DNA of 36,502 bases from Burkholderiales bacterium (GCA_020848075.1 JADLAV010000007.1:1-36502), one strand, 5' to 3'; positions 1 to 9,713 are shown, numbered from the stretch's first letter. Notes: generated from the letters alone by a model not told the origin. Numbers and translations: made by a program.

Positions 1-141
1 CAGCGGTTGCGCTCGCCCGGCGCCTTTGGCCGCGCCGTCCGTCGCGGGTGGTTTGTGGCGGCCAGTCGTGTGTTGACTGGCCGCCGCCCCGCAGGAGGGC
101 GTTTGCGGCCTCAGGCGCCGGGCGGGCACAGCCGCTGGCGC
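1..141. repeat. Palindromic MITE-like dispersed repeat, copy 1 (left end cut by window edge)
   Basis: An imperfect palindrome that matches 36369-36502 in the same orientation. Its right terminal repeat (114-141) is the exact reverse complement of the left terminal repeat of the other copy (36369-36396). Its own left end (1-24) matches that left repeat with three mismatches and lacks the first four bases because the window starts here. Inside, an 11-bp perfect stem (57-67 with 75-85, loop GTGTGTT) forms a hairpin. Compared with the other copy it lacks about 10 bp just after the hairpin. It has no coding capacity and looks like a miniature inverted-repeat element or large REP-type sequence. Confidence 0.8.
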
Positions 142-159
142 GTCGGAGTGATTCGGCCC

Positions 160-240
160 AACCACCCCGCCGCGCTGCGCGCGGCACCCCTCCTTGAGAA
201 GGAGGGGACCGTCTTTTTCCCCTCCTCTTCGAGGAGGGGA
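160..240. repeat. Second dispersed repeat family: three consecutive hairpins
   Basis: Three perfect stem-loops in tandem: GCCGCGC/GCGCGGC (169-175 with 179-185), CCCCTCCTT/AAGGAGGGG (187-195 with 199-207) and CCCCTCCTC/GAGGAGGGG (219-227 with 231-239), each with a 3-nt loop. The first two, with flanking CCACCCCG, are an inverted relative of 36223-36268. The array lies just past the tldD stop codon and may also stop transcription, although no T-run follows on the minus strand. T's at 213-217 follow the second hairpin on the plus strand. Confidence 0.65.
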
Positions 241-250
241 CTTGGCGCGG

Positions 251-1702
251 TCAGGCCGTTCCGCCGACGGTGAGCGCGTCGATCCGCAGGGTGGGCTGGC
301 CGACCCCGACCGGCACGCTCTGACCTTCCTTGCCGCAGGTGCCGATACCGGTGTCGAGCTGCAGGTCGTTGCCGATCATCTTGACGCGGGTGAGCGCGTC
401 CGGACCGTTGCCGATCAGCGTCGCGCCCTTCACCGGATGGGTGACGCGGCCGCCCTCGATCATGTAGGCCTCGGTGCAGGAAAAGACGAACTTGCCGTTC
501 GTGATGTCGACCTGCCCGCCGCCGAAGTTGACCGCGTAGAGGCCGCGGTCCACCGACGCGATGATCTCGCGCGGGTCCATGTGTCCCGCGAGCATGTAGG
601 TGTTCGTCATGCGCGGCATCACCGTGTGCGCATAGCTCTCCCGGCGGCCATTGCCGGTGACCCGCATCTTCATCAGGCGCGCGTTCAGGCTGTCCTGCAG
701 GTACCCGCGCAGTACGCCATTCTCGATGAGGACCGTGCACTGCGTCGGGTTGCCCTCGTCGTCGACGTTGAGCGACCCGCGGCGCATCGGCAGGGTCCCG
801 TCGTCGACGACGGTGACGCCCGGCGCCGCCACGCGCTCGCCCATGCGGCCGGAGAACGCCGACGAGCCCTTCCGATTGAAGTCGCCCTCGAGGCCGTGCC
901 CGACCGCCTCGTGGAGCAGCACGCCCGGCCAGCCGGGGCCAAGCACCACCGTCATCGTGCCCGCGGGCGCGGGCCGCGATTCGAGGTTGACGAGCGCCTG
1001 GTCGACCGCCCTCGCCGCGTACTCCGCGAGCCGCGCGTCGGAGAAGTAGCCGTAGTCCGATCGCCCGCCGCCGCCCGCGGTGCCCTGCTCGCGCCGGCCG
1101 CCCGCTTCGGCGATGACCTGCACCGACAGCCGCACGAGCGGCCGCACGTCGGCCGACATCACGCCGTCGGAGCGCGCAACGAGCACCACTTCGTACACGC
1201 CCGCGAGGCTCGCCATCACCTGGACGACGCGCGGGTCGCGCGCACGGCAGAGCCGCTCGAGGCGCTCGAGCAGCTTAACCTTCTCGGTGTCCGCGAGCGA
1301 CGCGATCGGATCGAGCGGCCGATAGAGGTCGAGACCGCGGCCGGCACGCACTGCGGGCATCCTGCCGTGCTTGCCGGAGCGGGCGATCGCGCGCGTGGCG
1401 TTCGCCGCATCGGTCAGCGCCTCGAGGCTGATCTCGTCGGAGTAGGCGAACGCGGTCTTGTCGCCCGAGACCGCGCGCACGCCGACGCCCTGGTCGATGC
1501 TGAAGCTGCCCGACTTGACGATGCCCTCCTCCAGGCTCCATCCCTCGCTGCGCAGATACTGGAAGTAGAGGTCGGCGTAGTCCACCTTGTGCGCGAGGAT
1601 CGCGCCGACCACGTGGCCGAGCGCCGGCGCCTGCAGGTCATACGGGGCGAGGAGCGTCGCCTGCGCGGTCGTCAGAAGCTGTTCCTGGGTCTGCATGAGC
1701 AT
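251..1702 (-). CDS. tldD: TldD metalloprotease (PmbA/TldD family)
   Basis: A 483-residue protein matching the whole TldD family length. The zinc-protease signature HEAVGH is at residues 264-269, followed by the conserved stretch with GLEGDF. The C-terminal half carries the glycine-rich FGGGQVDITNGKF and GIGTCGKEGQ motifs typical of TldD. In the known family TldD pairs with TldE/PmbA as a cytosolic protease acting on unfolded peptides, for example in microcin B17 maturation and CcdA degradation; no pmbA lies in this window. The start chosen is the ATG at 1702, 14 nt after the stop of the upstream nitrilase gene; a second in-frame ATG at 1696 is equally possible. It is the last gene of a yhdP-nit-tldD run, an order common in betaproteobacteria. 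Confidence 0.95.
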   Translation of the reverse strand: MLMQTQEQLLTTAQATLLAPYDLQAPALGHVVGAILAHKVDYADLYFQYLRSEGWSLEEGIVKSGSFSIDQGVGVRAVSGDKTAFAYSDEISLEALTDAANATRAIARSGKHGRMPAVRAGRGLDLYRPLDPIASLADTEKVKLLERLERLCRARDPRVVQVMASLAGVYEVVLVARSDGVMSADVRPLVRLSVQVIAEAGGRREQGTAGGGGRSDYGYFSDARLAEYAARAVDQALVNLESRPAPAGTMTVVLGPGWPGVLLHEAVGHGLEGDFNRKGSSAFSGRMGERVAAPGVTVVDDGTLPMRRGSLNVDDEGNPTQCTVLIENGVLRGYLQDSLNARLMKMRVTGNGRRESYAHTVMPRMTNTYMLAGHMDPREIIASVDRGLYAVNFGGGQVDITNGKFVFSCTEAYMIEGGRVTHPVKGATLIGNGPDALTRVKMIGNDLQLDTGIGTCGKEGQSVPVGVGQPTLRIDALTVGGTA

Positions 1703-1716
1703 GTGCCGGTGCCGTC

Positions 1717-2544
1717 CTAGTTGAGCGCGCGATGTTCCAGCGCCGGGAGCGCCGCACGGACTTCCTTGAGGTAAGTGGGGTCGATGTCCGCGAGCACAAC
1801 GCCCGGCCCTGCGGGCAGGCAGGCGACGACCTTGCCCCAGGGGTCGACGATCATGCTGTGGCCGTAGGTGACGCGGCCGCTCTCGTGGCGCCCGCCCTGG
1901 GCGGGCGCCATGACCCACGCGAGGTTCTCGATGGCGCGCGCGCGCAGCAGCGTCTCCCAGTGCGCCTCGCCGGTCGGCACGGTGAACGCGGACGGCACGC
2001 TGATGATGTCGACCGGTCCGAACCCGCGGTAGAGCTCCGGGAAGCGCACGTCGTAGCACACCGACAGGCCGATCCGGCCGAACGGCGTGTCGACCGCGAC
2101 CGGACGCGTTCCCGGCTCGATGGTGTTCGATTCGCGGAACTTCTCGGTCTCGAGGTCGAGGCCGAAGAGGTGGATCTTGTCGTAGCGCGCGACGCGGCGT
2201 CCGGTGTCGTCGAAGACGAGGCAGCTGTTGCGCACCTTTCCCGGATCCGTGGCGGCGAGCGGCAGCGTCCCGCCGATCAGCCACACGCGGAACTTCGCGG
2301 CCAGCCGCGCGAGCGCGGCCTGGATCTCGCCATCGCCGTCGCGCTCCCGGAGCGCGAGCTTGTCGCGATCGGACGCGCCGATGAAGCAGAACCACTCCGG
2401 CAGCGCAACCAGCCGCGCACCCTGATCGGCGGCATCGCCGATCAGCTCCTCGGCGACCGCGAGGTTTCGGGCCACGACGGGGCCCGCCACCATCTGCAGT
2501 GCGGCGATGCGGAAGGGTGCGGCAGTCGATTCGGCGACAGGCAT
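1717..2544 (-). CDS. Carbon-nitrogen hydrolase, Nit1/Nit2-like (probable deaminated-glutathione amidase)
   Basis: A 275-residue nitrilase-superfamily enzyme with all three catalytic residues visible: Glu50 (ALPEW), Lys123 (YDKIHLFG) and Cys163 ([13 protein letters not shown]). The [10 protein letters not shown] and CYDVRFPE contexts fit the Nit2 branch, whose known role is removal of deaminated glutathione formed by transaminase side reactions; the exact substrate here is inferred. I chose the ATG at 2544 because the protein then begins just before the FRIAALQM strand typical of the family. In-frame ATGs upstream (2574, and a start at 2583) would add a residue-poor extension. It sits 14 nt upstream of tldD and 202 nt downstream of yhdP. 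A TAGAAT hexamer on the minus strand (2641-2636) could be a -10 element, but no convincing -35 is seen. Confidence 0.92.
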   Translation of the reverse strand: MPVAESTAAPFRIAALQMVAGPVVARNLAVAEELIGDAADQGARLVALPEWFCFIGASDRDKLALRERDGDGEIQAALARLAAKFRVWLIGGTLPLAATDPGKVRNSCLVFDDTGRRVARYDKIHLFGLDLETEKFRESNTIEPGTRPVAVDTPFGRIGLSVCYDVRFPELYRGFGPVDIISVPSAFTVPTGEAHWETLLRARAIENLAWVMAPAQGGRHESGRVTYGHSMIVDPWGKVVACLPAGPGVVLADIDPTYLKEVRAALPALEHRALN

Positions 2545-2746
2545 CGGTCGGAGCTGAACGGCGGCCGGCGGCATCCTGCGCACGACCGCTCCATGTGAGC
2601 CGGGGGGAGCCCCGGAGTTCCGAGAGGAGCGTGGGATTCTAAGTCAGGACGCCCGCCCGACGCTGGCGCGCGCGCCGTACCGGGCGCACCCGAAGGACGA
2701 CCAAAGACAAAAGATCAATGAAGTTAGATAGTTAACGCCAGCGCGG

Positions 2747-5700
2747 TCAGTTCGGCGCGCTCGGGGCGGTGCCATCCGCGGCGGCAACCTTCGTCACTTT
2801 GGGGTCGCCCCATGTTCCGGTGACGATGTACTCGTACGCGAGCATCTGCCCGATCGGATTCTTGAGCAGCGCCTGCGCGAGCAACGTGCCGGCCCCGATG
2901 AGCGGGTTGAGGAGCGCGATGCCGGCCGCCGCCGCGACCCCGCTGCCCACGTCCGGCACCACTCTCAGCTGGAGATCCTGCGTCTCCCTGGCGATATCGG
3001 TGCGTCCCTTCATCGTCACGGCCGCCGAGGGCCCGATCATCACGAAATCGTCGGTCGTCATGACGCCCCCCGCGATGCGCGCGTTCGCGGTGATGGTGTC
3101 GAACGCGAACCCGGCGCTGAACACGTCGCGAAAGTCGAGCGTGATCCGGCGCGGCAGCGACTGCAGCGAGAGGACGCCGAGCAGCTTGCCGAGACCGGGC
3201 TCGATCTTGAGGAACTGCCCTTTCTCCGCCTTGAGCGCGATGTCTCCGGCGAGCGTGACGTAGTCGAGGTCGTACGGCGGGCCCGCCCAGGCGAGGCGCC
3301 CCTCGAGGGTCGCCGTGCCGCGGGCGAGCGCACCGGGAAACCCGAATCGCGTGAGGTATGCGCCCGCGTCGGCGGTCGCGATCTTGAACCGCATATCCGT
3401 GAGCTCGGCCGCGGGGCCCGCCGGCCGCCAACGTCCCTCGGCCGAGATCGATCCGTCCGGCGCGGCGAGCAGGAGGCGCTCGATGCGCCAGTCCTCGCCG
3501 GCGTTCACGGCGACCAGCGAGAGCTTGCCGAGATCGCGATCGTCGTCCACGAGACTGTCGGCCACGACATCGAGTGCCGGCAGTTCGCTCAGTCTTCCGC
3601 GGCTCGCGCCCGGAACGGGCTCCGGCAGCGCGAGGCGCGATAGGCGCGCTACGAGCGAACCCCGCCCTTCGGACCGCCATGCGAGATCGCCGGTCACCTC
3701 GCGCGACTTCACCTGCGCCTGCCAGCCGTCGCTTTTCTGCTGCGCACGCACGGTGACGTCGTTGAACCGCCGGCCCAACGCAGTGAGCGCGCCAGCGCGC
3801 ACGCTGACGGCCAGCGGCAGACGGCCTTCCGTCGCGGGCTGCCGTGCGCCCGGCGTCTGTTCGTCTTGCTTCTGTTCGCCGGGCTTCCGCTCGCCCGCAC
3901 CCTCGCCGGCAGCCTGCGGTAAGAGCGCGCGGAACCGATCGAGATCGACATCCGGAACGTTCACTGCCACGAGCACCCCCGGCTCACGCGGCAGGGCCGC
4001 CGCGACCCCGCCGACGCCGACCGCCGCCCGCTCGAGGGCGAGTCCGCCGTCGATCTCGCGCAGCTGGGCGGTCGCGCTCACCTGCGCGCCGATGGCGAGC
4101 GACACCGTGTCGCGCCGTACCGGCCGGCCGGCTGCATCTGGCGCCGCGCGGCTCGTACGCTCCAGCCTGCTCGGCCAGCGCTCGCCCGCGCTCTTGGCGA
4201 GCGGCGGCGGCAGATCGAGCGTGACGCCTGCGAGATCGGATTCGATGGCGACGTCGGCGATGCGGCCGTGATAGGTCATGCGGAGCTGGTACGCGGCGTT
4301 GCCCTGGAGGCGCTCGGCGAGCGGCCATCCGTTCTCGCGGGCGAGCGCGGATGCGTCGAACGTGCCCTGACCGGAAAGCGCGACCGCGCCGTCCTCGCGC
4401 GTGGCGAAGCCGAACGCGAGGGGCCCGCCAAACACCTGGGCGCGGATGTCGGTCGCAGCGACACCCGCTTCGGTGAACGTCACCGTGCCGTTCGTCCGGG
4501 CGAGCGCCGGCTCCTCGAGGCCCGGCGCAATGCGATTGTCGGCAAGCTCGAAGCTCCCCGCGACCTTGGTCGCTGCGATGCGATCGAACGGCATGTCGAT
4601 CCGGAGCGCGAGCTTGCCCGGCCCCTCGGCGCGCCAACCTTCGGTGAAGCGGCCGATCATCTGGTTCACCGGGCTCACCTCGATGAACCTCAGAAACTCG
4701 CCCGTCGGTCCGGTCGCGGTCCCCTCGACGTGCAGCCGCTCGTCGTGGAAAGTGTCCGGAATCGCCGCGAGCGTGGGACCGATGCGCGCGCCGAGGACGC
4801 TCCCGCGCTCGACCCGGATCTGGAGCCCCGGTCCGGTCAACTCGATCTCGCCGTCGACCCCCGTGATCTCCGGCCACCCCTCGGCATAAGCGACCGTCGC
4901 CCCGGTCGCCCTGCCGGCGATCCTGAACACGCCGTCCGTCCCCGCTCGAAAGGGGAAATCCTTCAGGTCGCCGCGCAGCGTGAGCTGCGCGCTCGCCACG
5001 GTCCCGGCGCGGATGGCGCGCTGCAGGTATCCACGCGTCGTCGGTCCGAGCATCGGGATGTAGCGGTACACGCTCGGTCCCACGATCCGGCCGAGCTCGG
5101 CGGTGACGTCGACGATGCCGGGCGAGCCCGGTGCGGTACGGTAGGTGCCGGAGACGCGCGCGGTGACATCAGCGTTGGCAAGCGCGAGACTGTCGAGCCT
5201 GATCTCGATCCCGTCCGCCTGATTGCTCCAGGCCACGCGCGCGGTCATCGCGTCGAATCCGAGCGCCGGCTCGGCGAAGAGCCGTGGCGCCTCGACGCGC
5301 ACGGGCGCAGCATCCAGGATCGCCGTGCCGCCTCTCTCGGTGGCGTCGACGCTCCCCCCGATCCCGGCGAAGCCGGGCATCCCCGCCCAGGGCTGCATCC
5401 CGAGGCCCGCAAACCGCGACTGCGCGCGAAAGCTCCGCGGTTGCTCGACCTCACCGGTCCAGGTCACCCGGACGTCGTCCAACCGGCCCCGTGGCGCGAT
5501 GTCCGCCAGAGCGTGGCGGGCACGGGCGGGGAGCGGCACGTGCTCGGCGACGTACGCGAGCGACGTGAGTTCCAGCGATCGTGCGCTGAATTCGCCGCGG
5601 GGCGGACCGCCTGCCTCGTCCGGATCCCAGCGCACCGTGAAATCGGTGGGCGGCAGCGTGGCGCCCGAGCGAGTCGCGAGCGCGACCCGCTGGGCGAAAC

Positions 5701-6721
5701 CCTCGTAGCGCACGTCGTGCCGCCCGAGGAAGTCGAAGAGATCGGCCGCTCGCCGCACCTCGCGCACCCCGAACCGCCCCTGCATCGAGGCGAGCTCGAG
5801 GGGTGAAAGGTCGGGCGCGAGCCGTGCCGCGACGTCCGCGAGCGCCGCGTCCAGCGTGACTTCGGTGAGTTGTCGCCCATCGAATCCCAGCCAGGCCTTG
5901 AGCGCACCCCGTCCGCGGGTCACGTCCACCGGGTAGTCGATCCACGGCCGCCAGGCGGCGAGATCGATGTAATCGCTGGCCACGTAGAGGCGGCCCCGCC
6001 AACCGTCGATGCCGCCGGCAGAGGTGCCGCTCAGGTCGCCGCGCACGTCGAGCGGGGCAGCCTGCTCGCGCGGCGGATGTGCGCGGAACGCAAAGCGGCG
6101 GCGCGCGCCGTCGCTCTCCAGCGCGAAGCTCACGTGGTCGAACCGCAGCGGCGGCGCACCGCGCAACTCGTCGGTCCACTCGAGACTCGCCTCGCGGATG
6201 AGGATCTCGTCCTGGCCGAGCACCCAATCGGCGATGGTCGTCCGCCCGCTCTCGGGCAAGCCCAGGCGCAGCGCGAGCCCGGCGATGAAGAACCGGCCGT
6301 CGGCGTCGCGCCGCATGCGGAGCTCCGGCCGGTCGAGCACCAGCGACCGGAACCGCGGCTCCATGTAGAGGATCGAGCGCCACGCGATCGTCGCGCCGAC
6401 GTACGGCAGCACCAGCGCCTCGCCGCCACGCGGGTCGTACACGCGCACGTTCGACAGCACCAGGCGCGGGTGCAGCGCAAACCACTCGGCCTCGATCGCG
6501 CCGATCTCGACGCGCGCTCCGACCGACGCCGAGACGAGCTCCGCCACCTCCGCGCGATACTCCGAGACACGCGGCAGGAGGTAGAAGCGCAGCCCGAGCA
6601 TCGCGAGGGCCGCCGCGAAGTAGCAGGCGACCAGCACCCAGCCGATCACGCGCGCGGCCCGATACCAGCGCCGCTCGCGCGGCGCAAGCAGCAGCTCGGG
6701 GGTCGAGGTCTCGCTCGTCAT
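2747..6721 (-). CDS. yhdP: YhdP-family AsmA-like envelope protein
   Basis: A 1324-residue protein, close to the roughly 1270-residue E. coli YhdP. Residues about 19-50 form one N-terminal membrane anchor, followed by an AsmA-like start (SASVGARVEIGAIEAEW, then LVLSNVRVYDPRGG) and a very long repetitive beta-rich periplasmic region. The C-terminus (QMLAYEYIVTGTWGDPKV) is the family's characteristic ending. Known YhdP proteins span the periplasm and, with TamB and YdbH, help move phospholipids to the outer membrane. Residues around 930-960 (as GERKPGEQKQDEQTPG) are a low-complexity Lys/Glu/Gln linker. The gene starts 229 nt from the divergent glnE. The start ATG at 6721 sits directly before the anchor segment and there is no closer alternative. 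Confidence 0.93.
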   Translation of the reverse strand: MTSETSTPELLLAPRERRWYRAARVIGWVLVACYFAAALAMLGLRFYLLPRVSEYRAEVAELVSASVGARVEIGAIEAEWFALHPRLVLSNVRVYDPRGGEALVLPYVGATIAWRSILYMEPRFRSLVLDRPELRMRRDADGRFFIAGLALRLGLPESGRTTIADWVLGQDEILIREASLEWTDELRGAPPLRFDHVSFALESDGARRRFAFRAHPPREQAAPLDVRGDLSGTSAGGIDGWRGRLYVASDYIDLAAWRPWIDYPVDVTRGRGALKAWLGFDGRQLTEVTLDAALADVAARLAPDLSPLELASMQGRFGVREVRRAADLFDFLGRHDVRYEGFAQRVALATRSGATLPPTDFTVRWDPDEAGGPPRGEFSARSLELTSLAYVAEHVPLPARARHALADIAPRGRLDDVRVTWTGEVEQPRSFRAQSRFAGLGMQPWAGMPGFAGIGGSVDATERGGTAILDAAPVRVEAPRLFAEPALGFDAMTARVAWSNQADGIEIRLDSLALANADVTARVSGTYRTAPGSPGIVDVTAELGRIVGPSVYRYIPMLGPTTRGYLQRAIRAGTVASAQLTLRGDLKDFPFRAGTDGVFRIAGRATGATVAYAEGWPEITGVDGEIELTGPGLQIRVERGSVLGARIGPTLAAIPDTFHDERLHVEGTATGPTGEFLRFIEVSPVNQMIGRFTEGWRAEGPGKLALRIDMPFDRIAATKVAGSFELADNRIAPGLEEPALARTNGTVTFTEAGVAATDIRAQVFGGPLAFGFATREDGAVALSGQGTFDASALARENGWPLAERLQGNAAYQLRMTYHGRIADVAIESDLAGVTLDLPPPLAKSAGERWPSRLERTSRAAPDAAGRPVRRDTVSLAIGAQVSATAQLREIDGGLALERAAVGVGGVAAALPREPGVLVAVNVPDVDLDRFRALLPQAAGEGAGERKPGEQKQDEQTPGARQPATEGRLPLAVSVRAGALTALGRRFNDVTVRAQQKSDGWQAQVKSREVTGDLAWRSEGRGSLVARLSRLALPEPVPGASRGRLSELPALDVVADSLVDDDRDLGKLSLVAVNAGEDWRIERLLLAAPDGSISAEGRWRPAGPAAELTDMRFKIATADAGAYLTRFGFPGALARGTATLEGRLAWAGPPYDLDYVTLAGDIALKAEKGQFLKIEPGLGKLLGVLSLQSLPRRITLDFRDVFSAGFAFDTITANARIAGGVMTTDDFVMIGPSAAVTMKGRTDIARETQDLQLRVVPDVGSGVAAAAGIALLNPLIGAGTLLAQALLKNPIGQMLAYEYIVTGTWGDPKVTKVAAADGTAPSAPN

Positions 6722-6950
6722 CTAGGGTCGATCCGCACGCCCTGGATTGGACAGCGGGCCACCCGATCGTTCGCGCGCGCCCGCTGGCCCGTCGCGAACC
6801 GACGCACTAGACTAGAATAATACGAGCCTGCGAGTACGAGCTTGCCCACACGAGCCTGCAATCGAAAGACCACCGCGGCTGCGCCCGGCGCCGTCAGCGC
6901 CCCCTCGCGCCTCGGCCGATTCTAACAGGCCCTCGAGGACGAATTCCGGC
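6722..6950. other. Divergent intergenic region with a 14-bp-spaced triple repeat
   Basis: The 229 bp between divergent yhdP and glnE. Three copies of ACGAGCCTGC (middle copy with one mismatch) begin at 6822, 6836 and 6850, exactly 14 bp apart. Just upstream is TAGAAT at 6813-6818 on the plus strand, which could be a -10 for glnE without a recognisable -35. GAGGA at 6935-6939 is a plausible ribosome binding site for glnE. Confidence 0.45.
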
Positions 6951-9713
6951 ATGGCTTTCGCGCGCAGTCGGGGTCCCGTCTTCCTGCCCTCGATCGATTC
7001 CCGGAGCACCGCGCCCGCGCCGACCGTGGCGGCTGCGCCCGCGGCAGCGCTGCGCTGTTCGCGCTTTGCCGGGCGGCTACTCGCGGCCCATCCCGAGCTC
7101 GTCGCCGAGGTCGACCAGGCCGCGCACGTCGGCTGGGACGCCCAGGCGATGCGCGCGTTCCTCGCGGTCGCCGCGCCGGCCGACGAGAGCGCCCTCGGCG
7201 CTGCGCTGCGGCGCTTGCGCCAGCGCGTGATGCTCCGGCTCGCTGCGCGCGACCTGTCCGGCCGCGCGCCGCTCGCCGAGGTGGTCGCCACCATGAGCGA
7301 CCTGGCGGAAGTGGCGCTGCAGGCGGCGCACCGGGTCCACACGGCGCGGCTGGAGGCGGAGCTCGGCGTGCCACGCGCGGCCGGCGGGCGCCAGGAGCTC
7401 ATCGTCGTCGGCATGGGCAAGCTCGGCGGGCGCGAGCTCAACGTGTCCTCGGACGTCGACCTCGTGTTCGTGTACCCGGAGGAAGGCGAGGTCGAGGGAC
7501 CGCGCGAGCTCTCCAACCACGAGTTCTTCACGCGGCTCGGCCGGAAGATCATCGCCACGCTGAACGAGATGACGCCCGAGGGGCAGGTGTTCCGCGTGGA
7601 CATGCGGCTGCGGCCGTGGGGCGACGGGGGGCCGCTCGCGTGCAGCTTCGATGGGCTCGAGCAGTACTTCATCACGCAGGGCCGCGAATGGGAGCGCTAC
7701 GCGTGGATCAAGGCCCGTGCCGTCGCGGGCGCCCGTGGCGACGAGCTGCGCGCCCTGGTACGGCCGTTCGTATTCCGCAAGTACCTCGACTTCGCCACGA
7801 TCGGGGCGGTGCGGTCCCTGCACGCGCAGATCCGCCGCGAGGTGGCGCGCCGCGATCTCGCCGACCACGTGAAGCTCGGTCCGGGCGGAATCCGGGAGAT
7901 CGAGTTCATCGCGCAGGCCCAGCAGCTGATTCGCGGGGGTCGCGACATCGCTCTCCAGGCGCAGCCGACGCTCGCAGTCCTCGCCGCGCTCGCAGCCCGC
8001 GAATTGCTGCCGCAGGATGCGGTGGACGAGCTCACGCAGGCATACGTGTTCCTGCGCCGCCTCGAGCATCGGCTCCAGTGGCTCGACGATGCGCAAACGC
8101 ACCAGCTGCCATCCCGCCCGGAGGACCGGGCGCTCGTCGCCGAGGCCATGGGCTACGCCGGCTGGCCCGAATTCCTCGCCGCGCTCGGCGCCGAGCGCGC
8201 CGCCGTCACGCGCCACTTCGAGCGCGTTTTCGCCGAGAGCGCGGAGGACTCCGCGTCCACGCCGCTCTGGCAGGGAACGCTCGAACCCGAAGTCGCGCGC
8301 GCGCAGCTCTCCGCGACCGGGTTCCGCTCACCCGAAGAGGCCGCGCAGCGGCTTGCGGCCTTTCGCGCGGGCCCCCGCTATCAGCAGCTGCCGGCGTCCA
8401 GCCAGCAGCGCCTGGATGCGCTGGTGCCGCGCGTCGTCGATGCCGCCGCCAGGACGGGTGATCCGAACACGACGCTCGCCCGCTGCCTGGACTTCATGGA
8501 GGCGGTGAGCCGCCGCGCCGCGTACCTCGCGCTGCTGCAGGAGCACCCGCAGGCGCTCGAGCGCGTCGCGGGCATGCTCGCCTCCTCGAGCTGGGCGGCG
8601 ACCTATCTCACGCGCCACCCCATCGTTCTCGACGAGCTGCTCGACGCCCGGGTGCTGCACGCGGCGCCCGATCTGGCGGCGTTCGCGCGCGGGCTGCGCT
8701 CGGCGATGGCCGAGCACGCAGCCGATCCCGAGGCGCAGATGAACCTCGCACGCGAGCTGCACCACGCGCTCGTGTTCCGCCTGCTCGCGCAGGACCTCGC
8801 CGGCGCGCTGTCGGTCGAGCGGCTCGCCGACTACCTCTCGCTCGCAGCCGACGTCGTGCTCTCGACCGCGGTCGAGCAGGCGTGGGCGCGCGTGGCGAAG
8901 CGCCATCGCGAGACGCCCTGGTTCGCGGTCATCGGCTACGGCAAGCTGGGCGGCAAGGAGCTCGGCTACGCCTCGGACCTGGACTTGGTGTTCCTGTACG
9001 ACGACCCGCACGAGGCGGCGCCGGAGAACTACGCGCGGCTCGGCCAGCGCATCAACACCTGGCTGACGGCGGCGACGCCGGCCGGCGTCCTGTTCGAGAC
9101 CGATCTGCGCCTGCGCCCGAACGGGGCGTCGGGCCTGCTGGTGTCGTCGCTCGAAGCGTTCCGTCGCTATCAGCGCGAGTCGGCATGGGTCTGGGAGCAC
9201 CAGGCGCTCACCCGCGCGCGCTTCTGCGCCGGCGACGCCCAGATCGGCGCGCTCTTCGAGGAGGAGCGCAAGGCGATCCTCACCGCCCAACGCGACCCCG
9301 CCGCGCTCTCGGCCGAGGTGCTCGCGATGCGCGGCCGCATGCACGACGGCCATCCGAACCGGAGCGGGCTCTTCGACCTCAAGCACGATCGCGGCGGGAT
9401 GGTCGACATCGAGTTCGTCGTCCAGTTTCTCGTGCTCGCGCACGCGCACCGGCACGCGGAGCTGACCGCGAACCTCGGCAACATCGCGCTGCTCTCCATC
9501 ACGGCCGGCCTCGGCCTGATCCCGATCGCGCTGGCGCAGCGCGCGGCCGACGCGTATCGCGCATACCGCCGGCTGCAGCACGGCCTCCGGTTGAACGGCG
9601 CCGCCTACGCACGCGTGCCGCTCGCCGACGTGGACAAACACGCCGCGGCAACGCGCGAGCTCTGGAAGGCCGTCTTCGGCGCCGGCGGGAGCGACGCGGC
9701 CGGATCTGCGTGA
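6951..9713 (+). CDS. glnE: Bifunctional glutamine synthetase adenylyltransferase/adenylyl-removing enzyme
   Basis: A 920-residue protein of standard GlnE length with the diagnostic duplication of the nucleotidyltransferase core. The first copy, GMGKLGGRELNVSSDVDL, is near residue 154 (deadenylylation half) and the second, GYGKLGGKELGYASDLDL, is near residue 661 (adenylylation half). Each is followed by its helical partner domain; a conserved GGIREIEFIAQ and a GGMVDIEFVVQ are visible. Known function: it adds AMP to, and removes AMP from, glutamine synthetase in response to PII and glutamine. The ATG at 6951 has GAGGA 11 nt upstream. Divergent from yhdP; ilvE follows 183 nt downstream, probably with its own promoter. 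Confidence 0.97.
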   Translation: MAFARSRGPVFLPSIDSRSTAPAPTVAAAPAAALRCSRFAGRLLAAHPELVAEVDQAAHVGWDAQAMRAFLAVAAPADESALGAALRRLRQRVMLRLAARDLSGRAPLAEVVATMSDLAEVALQAAHRVHTARLEAELGVPRAAGGRQELIVVGMGKLGGRELNVSSDVDLVFVYPEEGEVEGPRELSNHEFFTRLGRKIIATLNEMTPEGQVFRVDMRLRPWGDGGPLACSFDGLEQYFITQGREWERYAWIKARAVAGARGDELRALVRPFVFRKYLDFATIGAVRSLHAQIRREVARRDLADHVKLGPGGIREIEFIAQAQQLIRGGRDIALQAQPTLAVLAALAARELLPQDAVDELTQAYVFLRRLEHRLQWLDDAQTHQLPSRPEDRALVAEAMGYAGWPEFLAALGAERAAVTRHFERVFAESAEDSASTPLWQGTLEPEVARAQLSATGFRSPEEAAQRLAAFRAGPRYQQLPASSQQRLDALVPRVVDAAARTGDPNTTLARCLDFMEAVSRRAAYLALLQEHPQALERVAGMLASSSWAATYLTRHPIVLDELLDARVLHAAPDLAAFARGLRSAMAEHAADPEAQMNLARELHHALVFRLLAQDLAGALSVERLADYLSLAADVVLSTAVEQAWARVAKRHRETPWFAVIGYGKLGGKELGYASDLDLVFLYDDPHEAAPENYARLGQRINTWLTAATPAGVLFETDLRLRPNGASGLLVSSLEAFRRYQRESAWVWEHQALTRARFCAGDAQIGALFEEERKAILTAQRDPAALSAEVLAMRGRMHDGHPNRSGLFDLKHDRGGMVDIEFVVQFLVLAHAHRHAELTANLGNIALLSITAGLGLIPIALAQRAADAYRAYRRLQHGLRLNGAAYARVPLADVDKHAAATRELWKAVFGAGGSDAAGSA

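Noticed and set aside
251-2395. A single minus-strand frame that could be read as a TldD fusion with an N-terminal extension
   Set aside because: The part beyond 1702 overlaps the nitrilase gene in another frame and shows no domain; TldD begins normally at 1702.
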